Part shown: piece after piece, positions 39,392 to 48,076 of the stretch | Position numbering within the stretch: position 1 is the first letter of the stretch | Layout of the letters: each line of letters begins with the position of its first letter | NCBI GenBank assembly: GCA_018882735.1 | Contig: VERH01000001.1 | Coordinates: 1 to 64,000, forward strand | DNA from: Candidatus Nanopelagicaceae bacterium | GTDB taxonomy: Bacteria; Actinomycetota; Actinomycetes; Nanopelagicales; Nanopelagicaceae | Direction of reading: 5' to 3' | Length of the DNA stretch: 64,000 nucleotides | The notes under the pieces: generated by a model | Databases searched by the model: none | What the model was told of the DNA's origin: nothing | What the model saw: the letters and a program-made list of their open reading frames with translations, nothing else | Position numbers and translations under genes: made by a program

Positions 39392-40300
39392 TCAGGTATT
39401 GCTAATGACGCGAGCGCCTGGAACCGGGCCAGCTACGCGAATTACATTACCCACCACTCCGCTAGAAGTGAGGGCGACAACGAGATCTAACGCATGATCT
39501 TCACTCTCGGCAAGGAATGCGACGGTCGGGCCAGAACCAGAGACGATTCCACCAAGCGCGCCATAATCAATTCCAACATCGAGTATTAATCGAAGCGCTG
39601 GCTTTAACGAACATGCCGCTGCTTGCAGATCATTACTTAGCGCTTTCCCAAGCGCTTTCGCATCTCCATGAGTAAGTGCCTGAAGAAGTGAGTCACTCAC
39701 ATGTGGTTTTGAAATATCTAATCCTTCCCGCAATCGATCACACTCTTTGTAAACGGCCGGTGTTGAAAGTCCTGTGGTTGAGAGAGCTAAGACCCAGTTA
39801 TACGAACCACGGGAAAGAACTGGAGTGACTTGATCGCCTCTTCCAGTTCCAATCGCGGTACCGCCTGAAATCGTAAATGGCACATCGGCTCCGATCTCAC
39901 TTCCAATCCGCTCCATCTCATCGCGTTTTAAGCCAAGGGAGAAGAGTGAATCAATCCCAACAATTGTGGCGCCGGCATTTGCGCTCCCTCCTGCCATTCC
40001 GCCAGCAATTGGAATCTCTTTCTTGATCTTGATCAATAATCCACTTCCAATATCAAATTTCTTACACATTAACTCCGCTGCCTTGTAGGCAAGATTCTCG
40101 CTATTAAGTGGGAAAGTTGATTTTCCAATCGCGGCAATCTCAATTCCATCAGTATCAGTCTCTGAAATATTTAGTTCATCAAAGAGAGAGACTGATTGAA
40201 AGACGGTTGCTAATTCATGATAGCCATCGCGTTGCAGCGGTCCGACCGAAAGTTGGAGGTTGATCTTGCCCGGAACCCGGACAGATACCTGATTGGTCAT
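39392..40300 (-). CDS. ispE: 4-diphosphocytidyl-2-C-methyl-D-erythritol kinase IspE
   Basis: 302 residues. A GHMP kinase of the MEP pathway. VRVPGKINLQLSVGPLQRDG YHEL covers the N-terminal active-site Lys region, IPIAGGMAGGSANAGATI is the ATP loop, DVPFTISGGTAIGTGRG follows, and GGIVSGSGPTVAFLAES is the third motif. The stop codon of rsmA is followed directly by TACGCT (40307-40312), six bases before this ATG, so a separate leaderless promoter is likely. Confidence 0.96.
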   Translation of the reverse strand: MTNQVSVRVPGKINLQLSVGPLQRDGYHELATVFQSVSLFDELNISETDTDGIEIAAIGKSTFPLNSENLAYKAAELMCKKFDIGSGLLIKIKKEIPIAGGMAGGSANAGATIVGIDSLFSLGLKRDEMERIGSEIGADVPFTISGGTAIGTGRGDQVTPVLSRGSYNWVLALSTTGLSTPAVYKECDRLREGLDISKPHVSDSLLQALTHGDAKALGKALSNDLQAAACSLKPALRLILDVGIDYGALGGIVSGSGPTVAFLAESEDHALDLVVALTSSGVVGNVIRVAGPVPGARVISNT

Positions 40301-40306
40301 GCCTTG

Positions 40307-40312
40307 AGCGTA
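40307..40312 (-). promoter_or_regulatory. Leaderless -10 box of ispE
   Basis: TACGCT on the minus strand begins right after the rsmA stop codon and ends six bases before the ispE ATG. Confidence 0.5.
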
Positions 40313-41155
40313 TTACTTACTTGCGAGCCACGCTTTCGCAAGTCTGGCGAATTGGGAGACATCTAAAGACTCGCCACGCGAAGTGGGGTCGATACCGGCC
40401 TCTAATAGGAGTGACTCCGCCTTACTTGATGAACCCATGAGATCACTTAGGGCCGAGCGGAGCATCTTTCTTCGCTTGCCGAATGCGCTATCAATCAATT
40501 TGAAGGTTGCTTTCCGAAGAGTTTCATCTCCGATTGGAGTATGGCGATGGAAGGAAACTAACGCTGAATCAACATTTGGCATTGGCCAGAACACATTTCG
40601 CGAGACTTCATCGCTTAACTCAACATCGCACCACCAAGCAGCTTTAGCGCTTGGCACTCCATAACTCTTTGAGCCGGGCTTGGCGGCTAACCGATCGGCT
40701 ACTTCATATTGCACCATCACTAAACCTGACTGGATTGATGGAAAGAGCTCTAAGAAATGAAGTAGGACTGGAACAGATACGTTGTAGGGAAGATTCGCTA
40801 CCAACTTATCGGGAGGAAAATGTAATTCCTTTACGGCAAGTGCGTCGGAATTAATAATCTCAATTTCACCACCACCGTGATCTTTCACAGTTTCGGCTAA
40901 CCGCCCAGCAAGTCTGGGATCAATCTCAATTACGCTCACCTTTGAAGTTGCTTGCAATATTGCCAAAGTTAGCGAGCCAAGCCCGGGGCCAATCTCAAGA
41001 ACTCGCTCCCCATCTCTCACATCTGCGATTCGCACAATCTTCTTACAGGTATTTGCATCCACCACAAAGTTCTGGCCCAAAGATTTAGTCGGACGAAGCT
41101 CTAACTCATCTGCAAGCAACCTAACTTCGCTTGCTCCTAATAAAGTGATGGTCAT
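40313..41155 (-). CDS. rsmA: 16S rRNA dimethyladenosine transferase RsmA/KsgA
   Basis: 280 residues. It dimethylates A1518 and A1519 of 16S rRNA during 30S maturation. ELRPTKSLGQNFVVDANTCK, the SAM loop VLEIGPGLGSLTLAIL, VIEIDPRLAGRL and the catalytic LVANLPYNVSVPVLLH are intact; FGKRRKMLRSAL marks the C-terminal domain. The start overlaps the tatD stop (ATGA). Many actinobacteria have the resuscitation factor gene rpfB between tatD and rsmA; it is absent here. Confidence 0.97.
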   Translation of the reverse strand: MTITLLGASEVRLLADELELRPTKSLGQNFVVDANTCKKIVRIADVRDGERVLEIGPGLGSLTLAILQATSKVSVIEIDPRLAGRLAETVKDHGGGEIEIINSDALAVKELHFPPDKLVANLPYNVSVPVLLHFLELFPSIQSGLVMVQYEVADRLAAKPGSKSYGVPSAKAAWWCDVELSDEVSRNVFWPMPNVDSALVSFHRHTPIGDETLRKATFKLIDSAFGKRRKMLRSALSDLMGSSSKAESLLLEAGIDPTSRGESLDVSQFARLAKAWLASK

Positions 41156-42009
41156 GATTTGAAGGAGCCGAAGATTCGCTCAGCATTTGCACTTATGGCA
41201 TTGGCCAAAACAGTTAGCTCTTCCCCGCGTTCTTGGGCCATCACGCGCAGCGTGTTAGGTATTTGCGCCGGTGTATTAAGCGCACCGCGATGTGGCATCG
41301 GCGCTAAGAAAGGTGAATCCGTTTCAACCAAGAGCAGCTCAAGTGGAACTAACTTCAATGCCTCCCGAAGATGCGGCGCATTTTTGAATGTCACCGTCCC
41401 AGCAAATGAAAGGTAGTAGCCCTTCTCGACACACTCGCGCGCCATCTGTGCATCACCGGAGTAGCAATGAAAGATCGTATTTTCTGGAGCTCCGACTTCA
41501 GTCAAAGTATCAAGAACTGCGCGGTGGGCATCACGATCATGAATCACTAGCGCTTTCTTCAGCTTCTTGGCAATTTCGATATGGCGGATGAAGGAATAGC
41601 GCTGCCGCTCGCGAAGGCTCTCTTCGGTTCGGAAAAAGTCCAAGCCAGTCTCACCGATAGCGCGAACTTTTGGATGGCTAGCAAGTTCTTCTATTCGCTT
41701 TAAATCACTCTCAAGATCAGCAACTACCGGAGCTTCATTTGGATGCAGCGCAACGGCTGCTAAGACTCCATCCCAACTTTCTGCAAGGCGCACCGACCAC
41801 TCAGATTGTTCGGCCGAGTAACCAACTTGCACGACTCGATCTATGCCAACTGATTTTGCATCTTCCAGAACTTTTCCAATGTCTTCATGATCCGGATCAG
41901 TATTGGTAACAATCTCTAAGTGGGCATGGGTATCAACGCATGTAGTTGGAAGTGGTTCCGGTAGTGGGGCGGGCTGGCGATCAAGATCGCGATTATGACG
42001 ATCAGCCAT
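41152..42009 (-). CDS. tatD: TatD family metal-dependent DNase
   Basis: 285 residues. A TIM-barrel metallohydrolase with DNase activity. After a hydrophilic N-terminal extension of about 23 residues comes CVDTHAHLEI with the HxH pair. VRAIGETGLDFFR has the bridging Glu, KALVIHDRDAH and TIFHCYSGDAQMA bring more metal His, and LLVETDSPFLAPMPHRGALN has the last Asp. It lies three bases after metG and overlaps rsmA. Confidence 0.95.
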   Translation of the reverse strand: MADRHNRDLDRQPAPLPEPLPTTCVDTHAHLEIVTNTDPDHEDIGKVLEDAKSVGIDRVVQVGYSAEQSEWSVRLAESWDGVLAAVALHPNEAPVVADLESDLKRIEELASHPKVRAIGETGLDFFRTEESLRERQRYSFIRHIEIAKKLKKALVIHDRDAHRAVLDTLTEVGAPENTIFHCYSGDAQMARECVEKGYYLSFAGTVTFKNAPHLREALKLVPLELLLVETDSPFLAPMPHRGALNTPAQIPNTLRVMAQERGEELTVLANAISANAERIFGSFKS

Positions 42010-42012
42010 TAA

Positions 42013-43581
42013 TTAGATTTCTTGCTTTTCTTCTAGCCGAGGAAAGAGGATCTCGCCCTTGCTTATCTTCGTACCTGGATGAAGTTGGGCCCATTTCGCT
42101 ACCTCAGAAATCTTTTGTTCTCCTAACGCCCCAAGAGTCTTATCTGCGCCGAGATAACCCCATAACTTCTTGGTGGAGATTGGCATTATCGGATGGAGCA
42201 AAATGGCAAGCGCACGTAGCGATTCAGCAGTGTTGTAAAGAATTGCATCTAGTTCCGCCTTACGAGTTGGATCCTTTGCTACTACCCAAGGTTCTTTAAT
42301 TGTCACGTAACCATTAACTTCTTTACAGAAATCCATGATGGCATTTATGCCACCTTGAAAATCTAATTTACAGATAGCATTGTCTGCCTGACTTACAGTC
42401 TTCGATAGTGAACTAGCCAAATCACTTGATTCAGCACGTGCAGGAAGTACCCCGTCACAGTATTTCTCAATCATCGCGGTTAAGCGCGAGGCTAGATTTC
42501 CAAAATCATTTGCTAGCTCACTTGTGTATCGAGCGCTCATATCCTCCCAAGAGAATGAACCATCGCTTCCAAAAGGTATAGCCCGCATGAAGTAGTAACG
42601 GAACGCATCCACGCCAAAATGTGAAGTTATATCCGAAGGCGCAATTCCGGTTAGCTTGCTCTTGCTCATCTTCTCGCCGCCAACAAGTAGCCAGCCATGT
42701 GCAAAGACTTTTTTCGGAACGGGAATTCCAGCCGCCATCAACATGGCCGGCCAGATAACGGCGTGAAAGCGCAAGATGTCTTTACCTACTAGATGCACAT
42801 CAGCAGGCCAGGTCTTTGCAAACATCTTTCCACCTTCACTATCGGACGGATCTGTTAGTCCAACAGCGGTTGCGTAATTTAGAAGCGCATCGAACCAGAC
42901 ATAAACAACCTGTTTGGTATCCCAAGGAACTTTAATTCCCCAATCAAATGTGGAACGTGAAATCGAAAGATCTGAGACTCCACCTTCTAAAAAGGCAACT
43001 ACTTCATTGCGAGCGCTATCAGGTTGACAGGCATCAGGATTGCTCTTGTAATGATCAAGGAGTGGTTTAACGAAGGCTGATAACTTGAAGAACCAATTCG
43101 TCTCTTTGACCATTTCAACTGGCTTCGAGTGAATCTTGCACTTACCTTCATCGAGGTCGCCAGGAAGTTTGAACTCCTCACAACCAACACAGTACGGACC
43201 TTCATAATTACCTTCGTAGATAAAGCCTTTCTCCATCAAGCCGGTTAAGAATTTCTGTACCCGCTCGGTATGACGAGACTCCGTGGTTCGGATGAAATCA
43301 TCATTAGCAATCTCTAGATCTCGCCAAACCGGCTTCCATGCGCTCTCTACTAATCGATCACACCATTCTTGCGGTGGAGTGTTATTCGCTTCGGCAGTTC
43401 GCATTACTTTCTGGCCGTGCTCATCAGTACCAGTCAAATACCAGACTGATTCACCTTTCTGGCGATGCCAACGAGTAAGAAAATCTCCCGCAACTGTTGT
43501 GTAGGCATGGCCAATGTGAGGCGCATCGTTGACGTAATAGATAGGCGTCGTCAGATAGAAAGTTTTTTCTGGCGCAGGCAT
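42013..43581 (-). CDS. metG: Methionyl-tRNA synthetase
   Basis: 522 residues, class I. LTTPIYYVNDAPHIGHAYTT carries the HIGH motif and VGGEKMSKSKLTG the KMSKS loop. A zinc-binding insert reads CVGCEEF then CKIHS, so one of the four usual cysteines is a His. No C-terminal tRNA-binding domain is present, as in mycobacteria. A TAGACT box (43588-43593) lies six bases before the ATG, giving a leaderless start for metG-tatD-rsmA. Confidence 0.97.
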   Translation of the reverse strand: MPAPEKTFYLTTPIYYVNDAPHIGHAYTTVAGDFLTRWHRQKGESVWYLTGTDEHGQKVMRTAEANNTPPQEWCDRLVESAWKPVWRDLEIANDDFIRTTESRHTERVQKFLTGLMEKGFIYEGNYEGPYCVGCEEFKLPGDLDEGKCKIHSKPVEMVKETNWFFKLSAFVKPLLDHYKSNPDACQPDSARNEVVAFLEGGVSDLSISRSTFDWGIKVPWDTKQVVYVWFDALLNYATAVGLTDPSDSEGGKMFAKTWPADVHLVGKDILRFHAVIWPAMLMAAGIPVPKKVFAHGWLLVGGEKMSKSKLTGIAPSDITSHFGVDAFRYYFMRAIPFGSDGSFSWEDMSARYTSELANDFGNLASRLTAMIEKYCDGVLPARAESSDLASSLSKTVSQADNAICKLDFQGGINAIMDFCKEVNGYVTIKEPWVVAKDPTRKAELDAILYNTAESLRALAILLHPIMPISTKKLWGYLGADKTLGALGEQKISEVAKWAQLHPGTKISKGEILFPRLEEKQEI

Positions 43582-43587
43582 GAGAAA

Positions 43588-43593
43588 AGTCTA
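43588..43593 (-). promoter_or_regulatory. Leaderless -10 box of metG
   Basis: TAGACT on the minus strand, six bases before the metG ATG and one base past the rsmI stop. Confidence 0.5.
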
Positions 43594-43594
43594 T

Positions 43595-44428
43595 CTACTT
43601 ATGCGTGACCATGATGTCGAAGACGGTCCGCTTCGGTATCGATAATTCTTTAGCGACCGTTGTAATCGCTTCCTTTCGCGAGATTCCAGCGCTCTCATAC
43701 CGTTTCACCAAATCTGCAATATCAGTTTCGCTATAGCTCACATCTTGCGGATTAAATCCGGAGATTACGATTGTGAACTCTCCCAGCATCTCTTTTGATT
43801 GTGACCATTCAAATAGCTCTTGTAAAGTGCCTCTCACAACTTCTTCATAGGTCTTTGTCATCTCTCTGCAAATAGCACCACGCCGCTCTGGTCCAAAGAA
43901 CTTCAAAGCCGACTCTAGGAATGAGTTAACTCGATGTGGCGCTTCAAAGAAGATGAGCGTTCTCACTTCTTGAGCGAGTTCCTCAAAGGCGCGATCCCGA
44001 GCAACATCGGTACGTGGTGGAAATCCTTCGAAGGCAAAACGATCTGATGGAAGCCCAGAAAGTATTAACGCAGTTGTTACCGCGCTTGCGCCCGGCAGTA
44101 CCTGAATTGGAAAGTTCTTTTCTAACGCCAAAGCGATTGCGCGATATCCGGGATCGCTTACTCCGGGCATACCTGAGTCGGTAATCAAGAGAACTTGATC
44201 ATGTTCGTTCAAAGCTCGCTCGAGTTCAATCAAACGCTCCCTCTCATTTCCCTCAAAGAATGAGATGACCTTGGCTTTACTCACAATGCCAAGATCGCTA
44301 CAGAGCCGGGCAAACTTTCGAGAATCTTCTGCAGCTACAAAAGTAGAAGACTCAATCGCCTCCTTTAGGCGCATGGTCGCATCGCCATGATTTCCAATTG
44401 GAGCAGCTGCGACAATCAGAGTTCCCAT
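43595..44428 (-). CDS. rsmI: 16S rRNA 2'-O-methyltransferase RsmI
   Basis: 277 residues. It methylates C1402 of 16S rRNA. TLIVAAAPIGNHGDATMRL starts the tetrapyrrole-methylase fold, with VAAEDSRKFARLC, LITDSGMPGVSDPGYRAI and VLPGASAVTTALILSGLP as the SAM and substrate motifs; a short C-terminal helical domain (GISRKEAITTVAKELSIPKR) follows. It is divergent from the mannosyltransferase, the same arrangement as Rv1003/Rv1002c. Confidence 0.96.
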   Translation of the reverse strand: MGTLIVAAAPIGNHGDATMRLKEAIESSTFVAAEDSRKFARLCSDLGIVSKAKVISFFEGNERERLIELERALNEHDQVLLITDSGMPGVSDPGYRAIALALEKNFPIQVLPGASAVTTALILSGLPSDRFAFEGFPPRTDVARDRAFEELAQEVRTLIFFEAPHRVNSFLESALKFFGPERRGAICREMTKTYEEVVRGTLQELFEWSQSKEMLGEFTIVISGFNPQDVSYSETDIADLVKRYESAGISRKEAITTVAKELSIPKRTVFDIMVTHK

Positions 44429-44447
44429 ACAGCAATTCTCGCATCAG

Positions 44448-44453
44448 TATCCT
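44448..44453 (+). promoter_or_regulatory. Leaderless -10 box of the mannosyltransferase
   Basis: TATCCT, seven bases before the ATG at 44461; used to choose that start over an upstream in-frame ATG at 44398 inside rsmI. Confidence 0.5.
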
Positions 44454-44460
44454 TCTACTT

Positions 44461-45690
44461 ATGCCTCGCCCATCCACTCGCTTGATATTGGGCTTCATGC
44501 TTCTCGTGACGGCGCTGATTCGATTCTGGAATCTAGGAACCCCTGACAAATTGGTATTCGACGAGGTGTATTACGTAGATGGCGCGAAGGATTACTTAAG
44601 CGGTGGCGTTGAAATAACTAATGGCGCTGCAGAATTCATAGTTCATCCCCCCGTAGGTAAGTGGTTGATTGCGCTCGGAATTCAGATACTTGGAGATAAC
44701 CCGGCTGGTTGGCGCTTCTCGGCCGCTTTATTCGGGACGCTCTCCATTCTCTTGCTCTACTTTGTTGCGCTGCGGCTCTTTAACTCAGAATTCCTAGCAC
44801 TTGTCTCCGCGGGTTTGATGAGTATCGATGGATTACATGTAGTGATGTCGCGGACTGCGCTACTTGATATCTTCTTGATGTTCTTCTTACTTGCCGCCTT
44901 CTTAGCGTTACTGCATGAACGACACATAATTGCCGCTCTACTTCTCGGGCTCGCGCTAGGCACAAAGTGGAGCGCGGTCTATTTTATTGCTGCACTTTTG
45001 ATCTATCTTGGAGTTACAAATCGAAAGAAAGTTCTTCCATATCTTCCCATCATCCCAATCACCTATCTATTTACTTGGAGTGGTTGGCTAATCTCAGATA
45101 AAGGATGGTCACGGGATTACTCGAACAATCCACTCATTTCTTTATTTCACTATCACCGAGAGATTTTAAATTTCCATACTGGGCTTACAACCGAACATTC
45201 CTACGAGGCAAGTCCTTGGAATTGGTTAGTGCTCGGTAGGCCAACTTCATTCTTCTATGAGTCACCAAAGAGTTGTGGCGCCGAGAATTGTTCCCAAGAA
45301 ATTCTTGCCATGGGTACTCCGATAATCTGGTGGTTTGGATTAATTGCACTCTTCATAACTATCGGTTACTTCATCACGAGAAGAGAGCGAGCCGCTGGTT
45401 TAATTCTTATCGCTCTTCTCTCGAATTATCTTCCTTGGCTTCTCTTCCCGGAGCGCACTACCTTCTACTTCTACGCAATCTCATTTCTTCCCTTCTTAAT
45501 TCTCGCTATCACCTACTCAATAAAGCTCTATCTAGAAGATGAAGCGAAGCAAACAAAGCGGCTGCAGAACATTTATGCCGCGTTGGGCCTAACAGCCCTG
45601 ATTTTCGCCTACTTTGCCCCGGTCTATCTCGGGATAGTTCTTACCTATGATGATTGGTATTCGAGAATGTGGTTACCCAGTTGGATATAG
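44461..45690 (+). CDS. Polyprenyl-phosphate-mannose protein mannosyltransferase (PMT, GT39 family)
   Basis: 409 residues with about ten membrane segments. It should transfer mannose from polyprenyl-phosphate-mannose to Ser/Thr of exported proteins. VFDEVYYVDGAKDYLSGG carries the conserved Asp-Glu in the first outer loop; PPVGKWLIALGIQILGDNPA and WRFSAALFGTLSILLLYFV follow, as in actinobacterial Pmt. The C-terminal helices (ALGLTALIFAYFAPVYLGIV, DWYSRMWLPSWI) match the family's end. A leaderless-type start is used. The GH125 mannosidase at 56509 is the other mannose-related gene. Confidence 0.9.
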   Translation: MPRPSTRLILGFMLLVTALIRFWNLGTPDKLVFDEVYYVDGAKDYLSGGVEITNGAAEFIVHPPVGKWLIALGIQILGDNPAGWRFSAALFGTLSILLLYFVALRLFNSEFLALVSAGLMSIDGLHVVMSRTALLDIFLMFFLLAAFLALLHERHIIAALLLGLALGTKWSAVYFIAALLIYLGVTNRKKVLPYLPIIPITYLFTWSGWLISDKGWSRDYSNNPLISLFHYHREILNFHTGLTTEHSYEASPWNWLVLGRPTSFFYESPKSCGAENCSQEILAMGTPIIWWFGLIALFITIGYFITRRERAAGLILIALLSNYLPWLLFPERTTFYFYAISFLPFLILAITYSIKLYLEDEAKQTKRLQNIYAALGLTALIFAYFAPVYLGIVLTYDDWYSRMWLPSWI

Positions 45691-45715
45691 CTTGCTGAAT
45701 ATTGCTAGAAAAGAA

Positions 45716-46498
45716 TTATTCGTTTGCTGCGCGGTTTGTTCTTAACTGTTCATCTACTTCATCGGCAATGTTCTGATCGAAAATCTCATCTGAGCTTGGT
45801 TTGAGGAACTTCTTCAACTCTTCTTCTTGGGCAGCGCTCCACGCTCCGGGGATTGTTAGATCGATTCTCCGTCGTGGTGCCGCCTTTGCTGAGTTGGCGT
45901 AAGAAGGTGGTGGAACGCTAATCGGATCCCAGGTTTTATTAGCCGCGCCTTTAGGAATGATGGTAATTCCATGAACATCAGATTCCGATTTAGCTACTCG
46001 CTCAGCAAGCGGCGTCCATTGTTCATCAACCAACTCATCTTTACTTCTTGATACTCGCTTAGATCTTGCAATCAATTCAGCGTATTTACTTGTGGCTCTT
46101 TCGTTCTTCTTTACTAAATCAGTTGCAGTAGCAATCTCTTCAGCAATTGAACTTACCTGGTGGCGAGCATGCACAACATAAAGTCCAAGCCCAGAAATCG
46201 GAATTGTGATAATAGCTGGTGATAAGAAGCCGACTAAAGCAAATAGAGAAACAATCACCGTTAAGCCAATGATTGAGAAGAAGAGAATTCTTCTTATAAC
46301 CATCTGATTCTCTTTCTTGCGGAGTAGTTCGGAAAGGTCTTCAGTTGAGTTACCGGAAGTCTTTCCAACTACTTTCATCGTAGAGGCGAACTTTTCAATT
46401 GATCGTCCAGATACTTCTTCATGATTTGCAATCCAACGTGGGAGGAAATAGGCGATCCACATGCCAACGATGATGATGTAGATCAAACCCGAACCCAT
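45716..46498 (-). CDS. Actinobacterial conserved membrane protein (Rv0996-like position)
   Basis: 260 residues. An N-terminal helix (GLIYIIIVGMWIAYFLPRWI) is followed by a soluble loop, two further helices (RRILFFSIIGLTVIVSLFALV, AIITIPISGLGLYVV) and a charged cytoplasmic half. That half has a coiled-coil-like stretch (RHQVSSIAEEIATATDLVKK) and ends in a Pro-rich and acidic region with WDPISVPPPSYANSAKAAPR. In mycobacteria a conserved membrane protein of unknown function follows rimJ in the same way. I know no function. Confidence 0.7.
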   Translation of the reverse strand: MGSGLIYIIIVGMWIAYFLPRWIANHEEVSGRSIEKFASTMKVVGKTSGNSTEDLSELLRKKENQMVIRRILFFSIIGLTVIVSLFALVGFLSPAIITIPISGLGLYVVHARHQVSSIAEEIATATDLVKKNERATSKYAELIARSKRVSRSKDELVDEQWTPLAERVAKSESDVHGITIIPKGAANKTWDPISVPPPSYANSAKAAPRRRIDLTIPGAWSAAQEEELKKFLKPSSDEIFDQNIADEVDEQLRTNRAANE

Positions 46499-46550
46499 GA
46501 AGCCTAACCCTAAAGGGCGGAATTGGACTTTTCGGGTATTTCCCCGAAAT

Positions 46551-47105
46551 CTAAATTCTCGTGTTCTCTTTTACAAAGACAATGTGATCTCGCCATCCGC
46601 CATCAATATGTAAATAACGTGGGCGTAATCCTTCAAAAACAAATCCAGCTTTTTCTGCTACCCGTTTAGATGCGCCATTTTCTGGGCGGAGCGCAATCTC
46701 AATCCGATGTAATCGCAACTCCTCGAGTCCAAAGCGCGCTACCTCGCGAACCGCTCTAGTTGTAATCCCTTTATTCGCATGCTCTTTATCTATCCAGTAA
46801 CCGATATGTGCGCCACGAAATGCGCCGTATGAGACGCCACCTAGGGTTATCTGGCCAATTATTTGGCCATGAAACCAGATTGCAAATGAATACGAGCGCC
46901 CGGCCTTGCCCTCTCTTTTATGAAAATTAACCATCTCCACATAGGTTGGAAGCATTTTCTGTTCCTCCACCAAAGGCGAAGTTGCTTCCCAAGGCGTTAA
47001 CCACTCGCGATTTCGTGCCCGGAGATCCAGCCAAGCTCTGCGATCGCGTAGCCGAAGCGGCTGAAGAGTTAACTCACCTTCACTTAGGACTATCGGCCAA
47101 TTCAT
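46551..47105 (-). CDS. GNAT-family N-acetyltransferase, RimJ-like
   Basis: 184 residues. LQPLRLRDRRAWLDLRARN starts the fold; the acetyl-CoA loop is in IGYWIDKEHANKGITTRAVR, and LRLHRIEIALRPENGASKRV then KAGFVFEGLRPRYLHIDGGW close it. RimJ acetylates the N-terminus of ribosomal protein S5, but this position could equally hold a different N-terminal acetylase. It lies between the MoeA-like gene and the Rv0996-like gene, as in mycobacteria. Confidence 0.87.
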   Translation of the reverse strand: MNWPIVLSEGELTLQPLRLRDRRAWLDLRARNREWLTPWEATSPLVEEQKMLPTYVEMVNFHKREGKAGRSYSFAIWFHGQIIGQITLGGVSYGAFRGAHIGYWIDKEHANKGITTRAVREVARFGLEELRLHRIEIALRPENGASKRVAEKAGFVFEGLRPRYLHIDGGWRDHIVFVKENTRI

Positions 47106-47122
47106 TTATTTCCCTTACCGGC

Positions 47123-48043
47123 CTAATTAAAACGCCGCTCCAACATAAGCACATCGACCTCGTCGCCTGCTTTATAGCTAGTTACTTCTTCACTCATCAC
47201 GATTAGCCCAGTTGCATCTGATAGGCCAATCAGATCATCTTGATTTGGTAGCGCCGTTACCAAGCGGCGGTTTGGGTTATCCGTAGAGAGAATCGCGCGT
47301 ATGAATGCATGCTTACCGGAATCGCTAGCAACATCATTAGTGAGAGTCGCTCGCGTGATCGGCCTATGAATGTCATACAGACCCATCATGTTGCGAATCA
47401 TCGGGCGAATAAATAGTTCATTTGAAATGTATGCCGAAATCGGATCTCCAGGAAGGGCAACGACTGGAGTTTTATCGGGACCGATCGTTCCAAATGCATG
47501 ACGACCACTACCTTCAATATTTGGAGTCACGCTTTTAACTTCACCTAAGCGACTTAGCACTCCGAAAATTAAGTCAAAAGATTCGTCATGGCTCTCACCG
47601 CAAATTACAATTAAATCAGCGCGCACTAATTGATCTTCAACGACATCCTTAAGCGAATCTTCGGTCTCGGGAATTGTTGTTACGCGATAACCGACTGCGC
47701 CAGCCTCTTTCATCGCGGTTGTAAGTAGCCAGGAATTAACCTCAAATTCTTCGCCACTTCCAAGGTCTTTGCCCGGCTCTACCAAGTCATCACCAGCTGA
47801 GATAACAACGACCCGAGGTTGTGGCCGGGTCGGAAGGTGATCAAGTCCAAGTGAGGCAGCTAAACCAATTTGGGTTGAACGAATTCTTGAACCAGATCTG
47901 AGCGCTAAGCGATCGCCCTGATTGACATCTTCAGCAAGGGTTGCGCCATGAGAATCTAGTAATGGCATATCAAAGGCAGCTAGAGGCTTTGATAGGGCTA
48001 GTAGTTGTGCAGCTAACTCTGCTACCCGAACGTTCTCACTCAC
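47123..48043 (-). CDS. MoeA-like protein lacking the central domain
   Basis: 306 residues, about 100 short of normal MoeA (molybdopterin molybdotransferase). The MogA-like domain is there: PRVVVISAGDDLVEPGKDL, EVNSWLLTTAMKEAGAVGYR, FGTIGPDKTPVVALPGDPIS. The region after ATLAEDV, which should hold the SAMDGYA signature and the inserted β domain, is missing and jumps to LRSGSRIRSTQIGLAAS. The usual SGGVSVG loop reads ICGESHDESFD. Molybdenum insertion is therefore doubtful. The start is GTG 48043, six bases after TATCTT; the open frame extends to 48085 but would overlap the divergent gene. Confidence 0.8.
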   Translation of the reverse strand: MSENVRVAELAAQLLALSKPLAAFDMPLLDSHGATLAEDVNQGDRLALRSGSRIRSTQIGLAASLGLDHLPTRPQPRVVVISAGDDLVEPGKDLGSGEEFEVNSWLLTTAMKEAGAVGYRVTTIPETEDSLKDVVEDQLVRADLIVICGESHDESFDLIFGVLSRLGEVKSVTPNIEGSGRHAFGTIGPDKTPVVALPGDPISAYISNELFIRPMIRNMMGLYDIHRPITRATLTNDVASDSGKHAFIRAILSTDNPNRRLVTALPNQDDLIGLSDATGLIVMSEEVTSYKAGDEVDVLMLERRFN

Positions 48044-48049
48044 GCGGAA

Positions 48050-48070
48050 AAGATACTTTGTATCTACGCT
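48050..48070. promoter_or_regulatory. Divergent leaderless -10 boxes for the MoeA-like gene and 5-FTHF cyclo-ligase
   Basis: TATCTT on the minus strand (48050-48055) is six bases from GTG 48043; TACGCT on the plus strand (48065-48070) is six bases from GTG 48077. Only 33 bases separate the start codons. Confidence 0.58.
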
Positions 48071-48076
48071 AATCCC

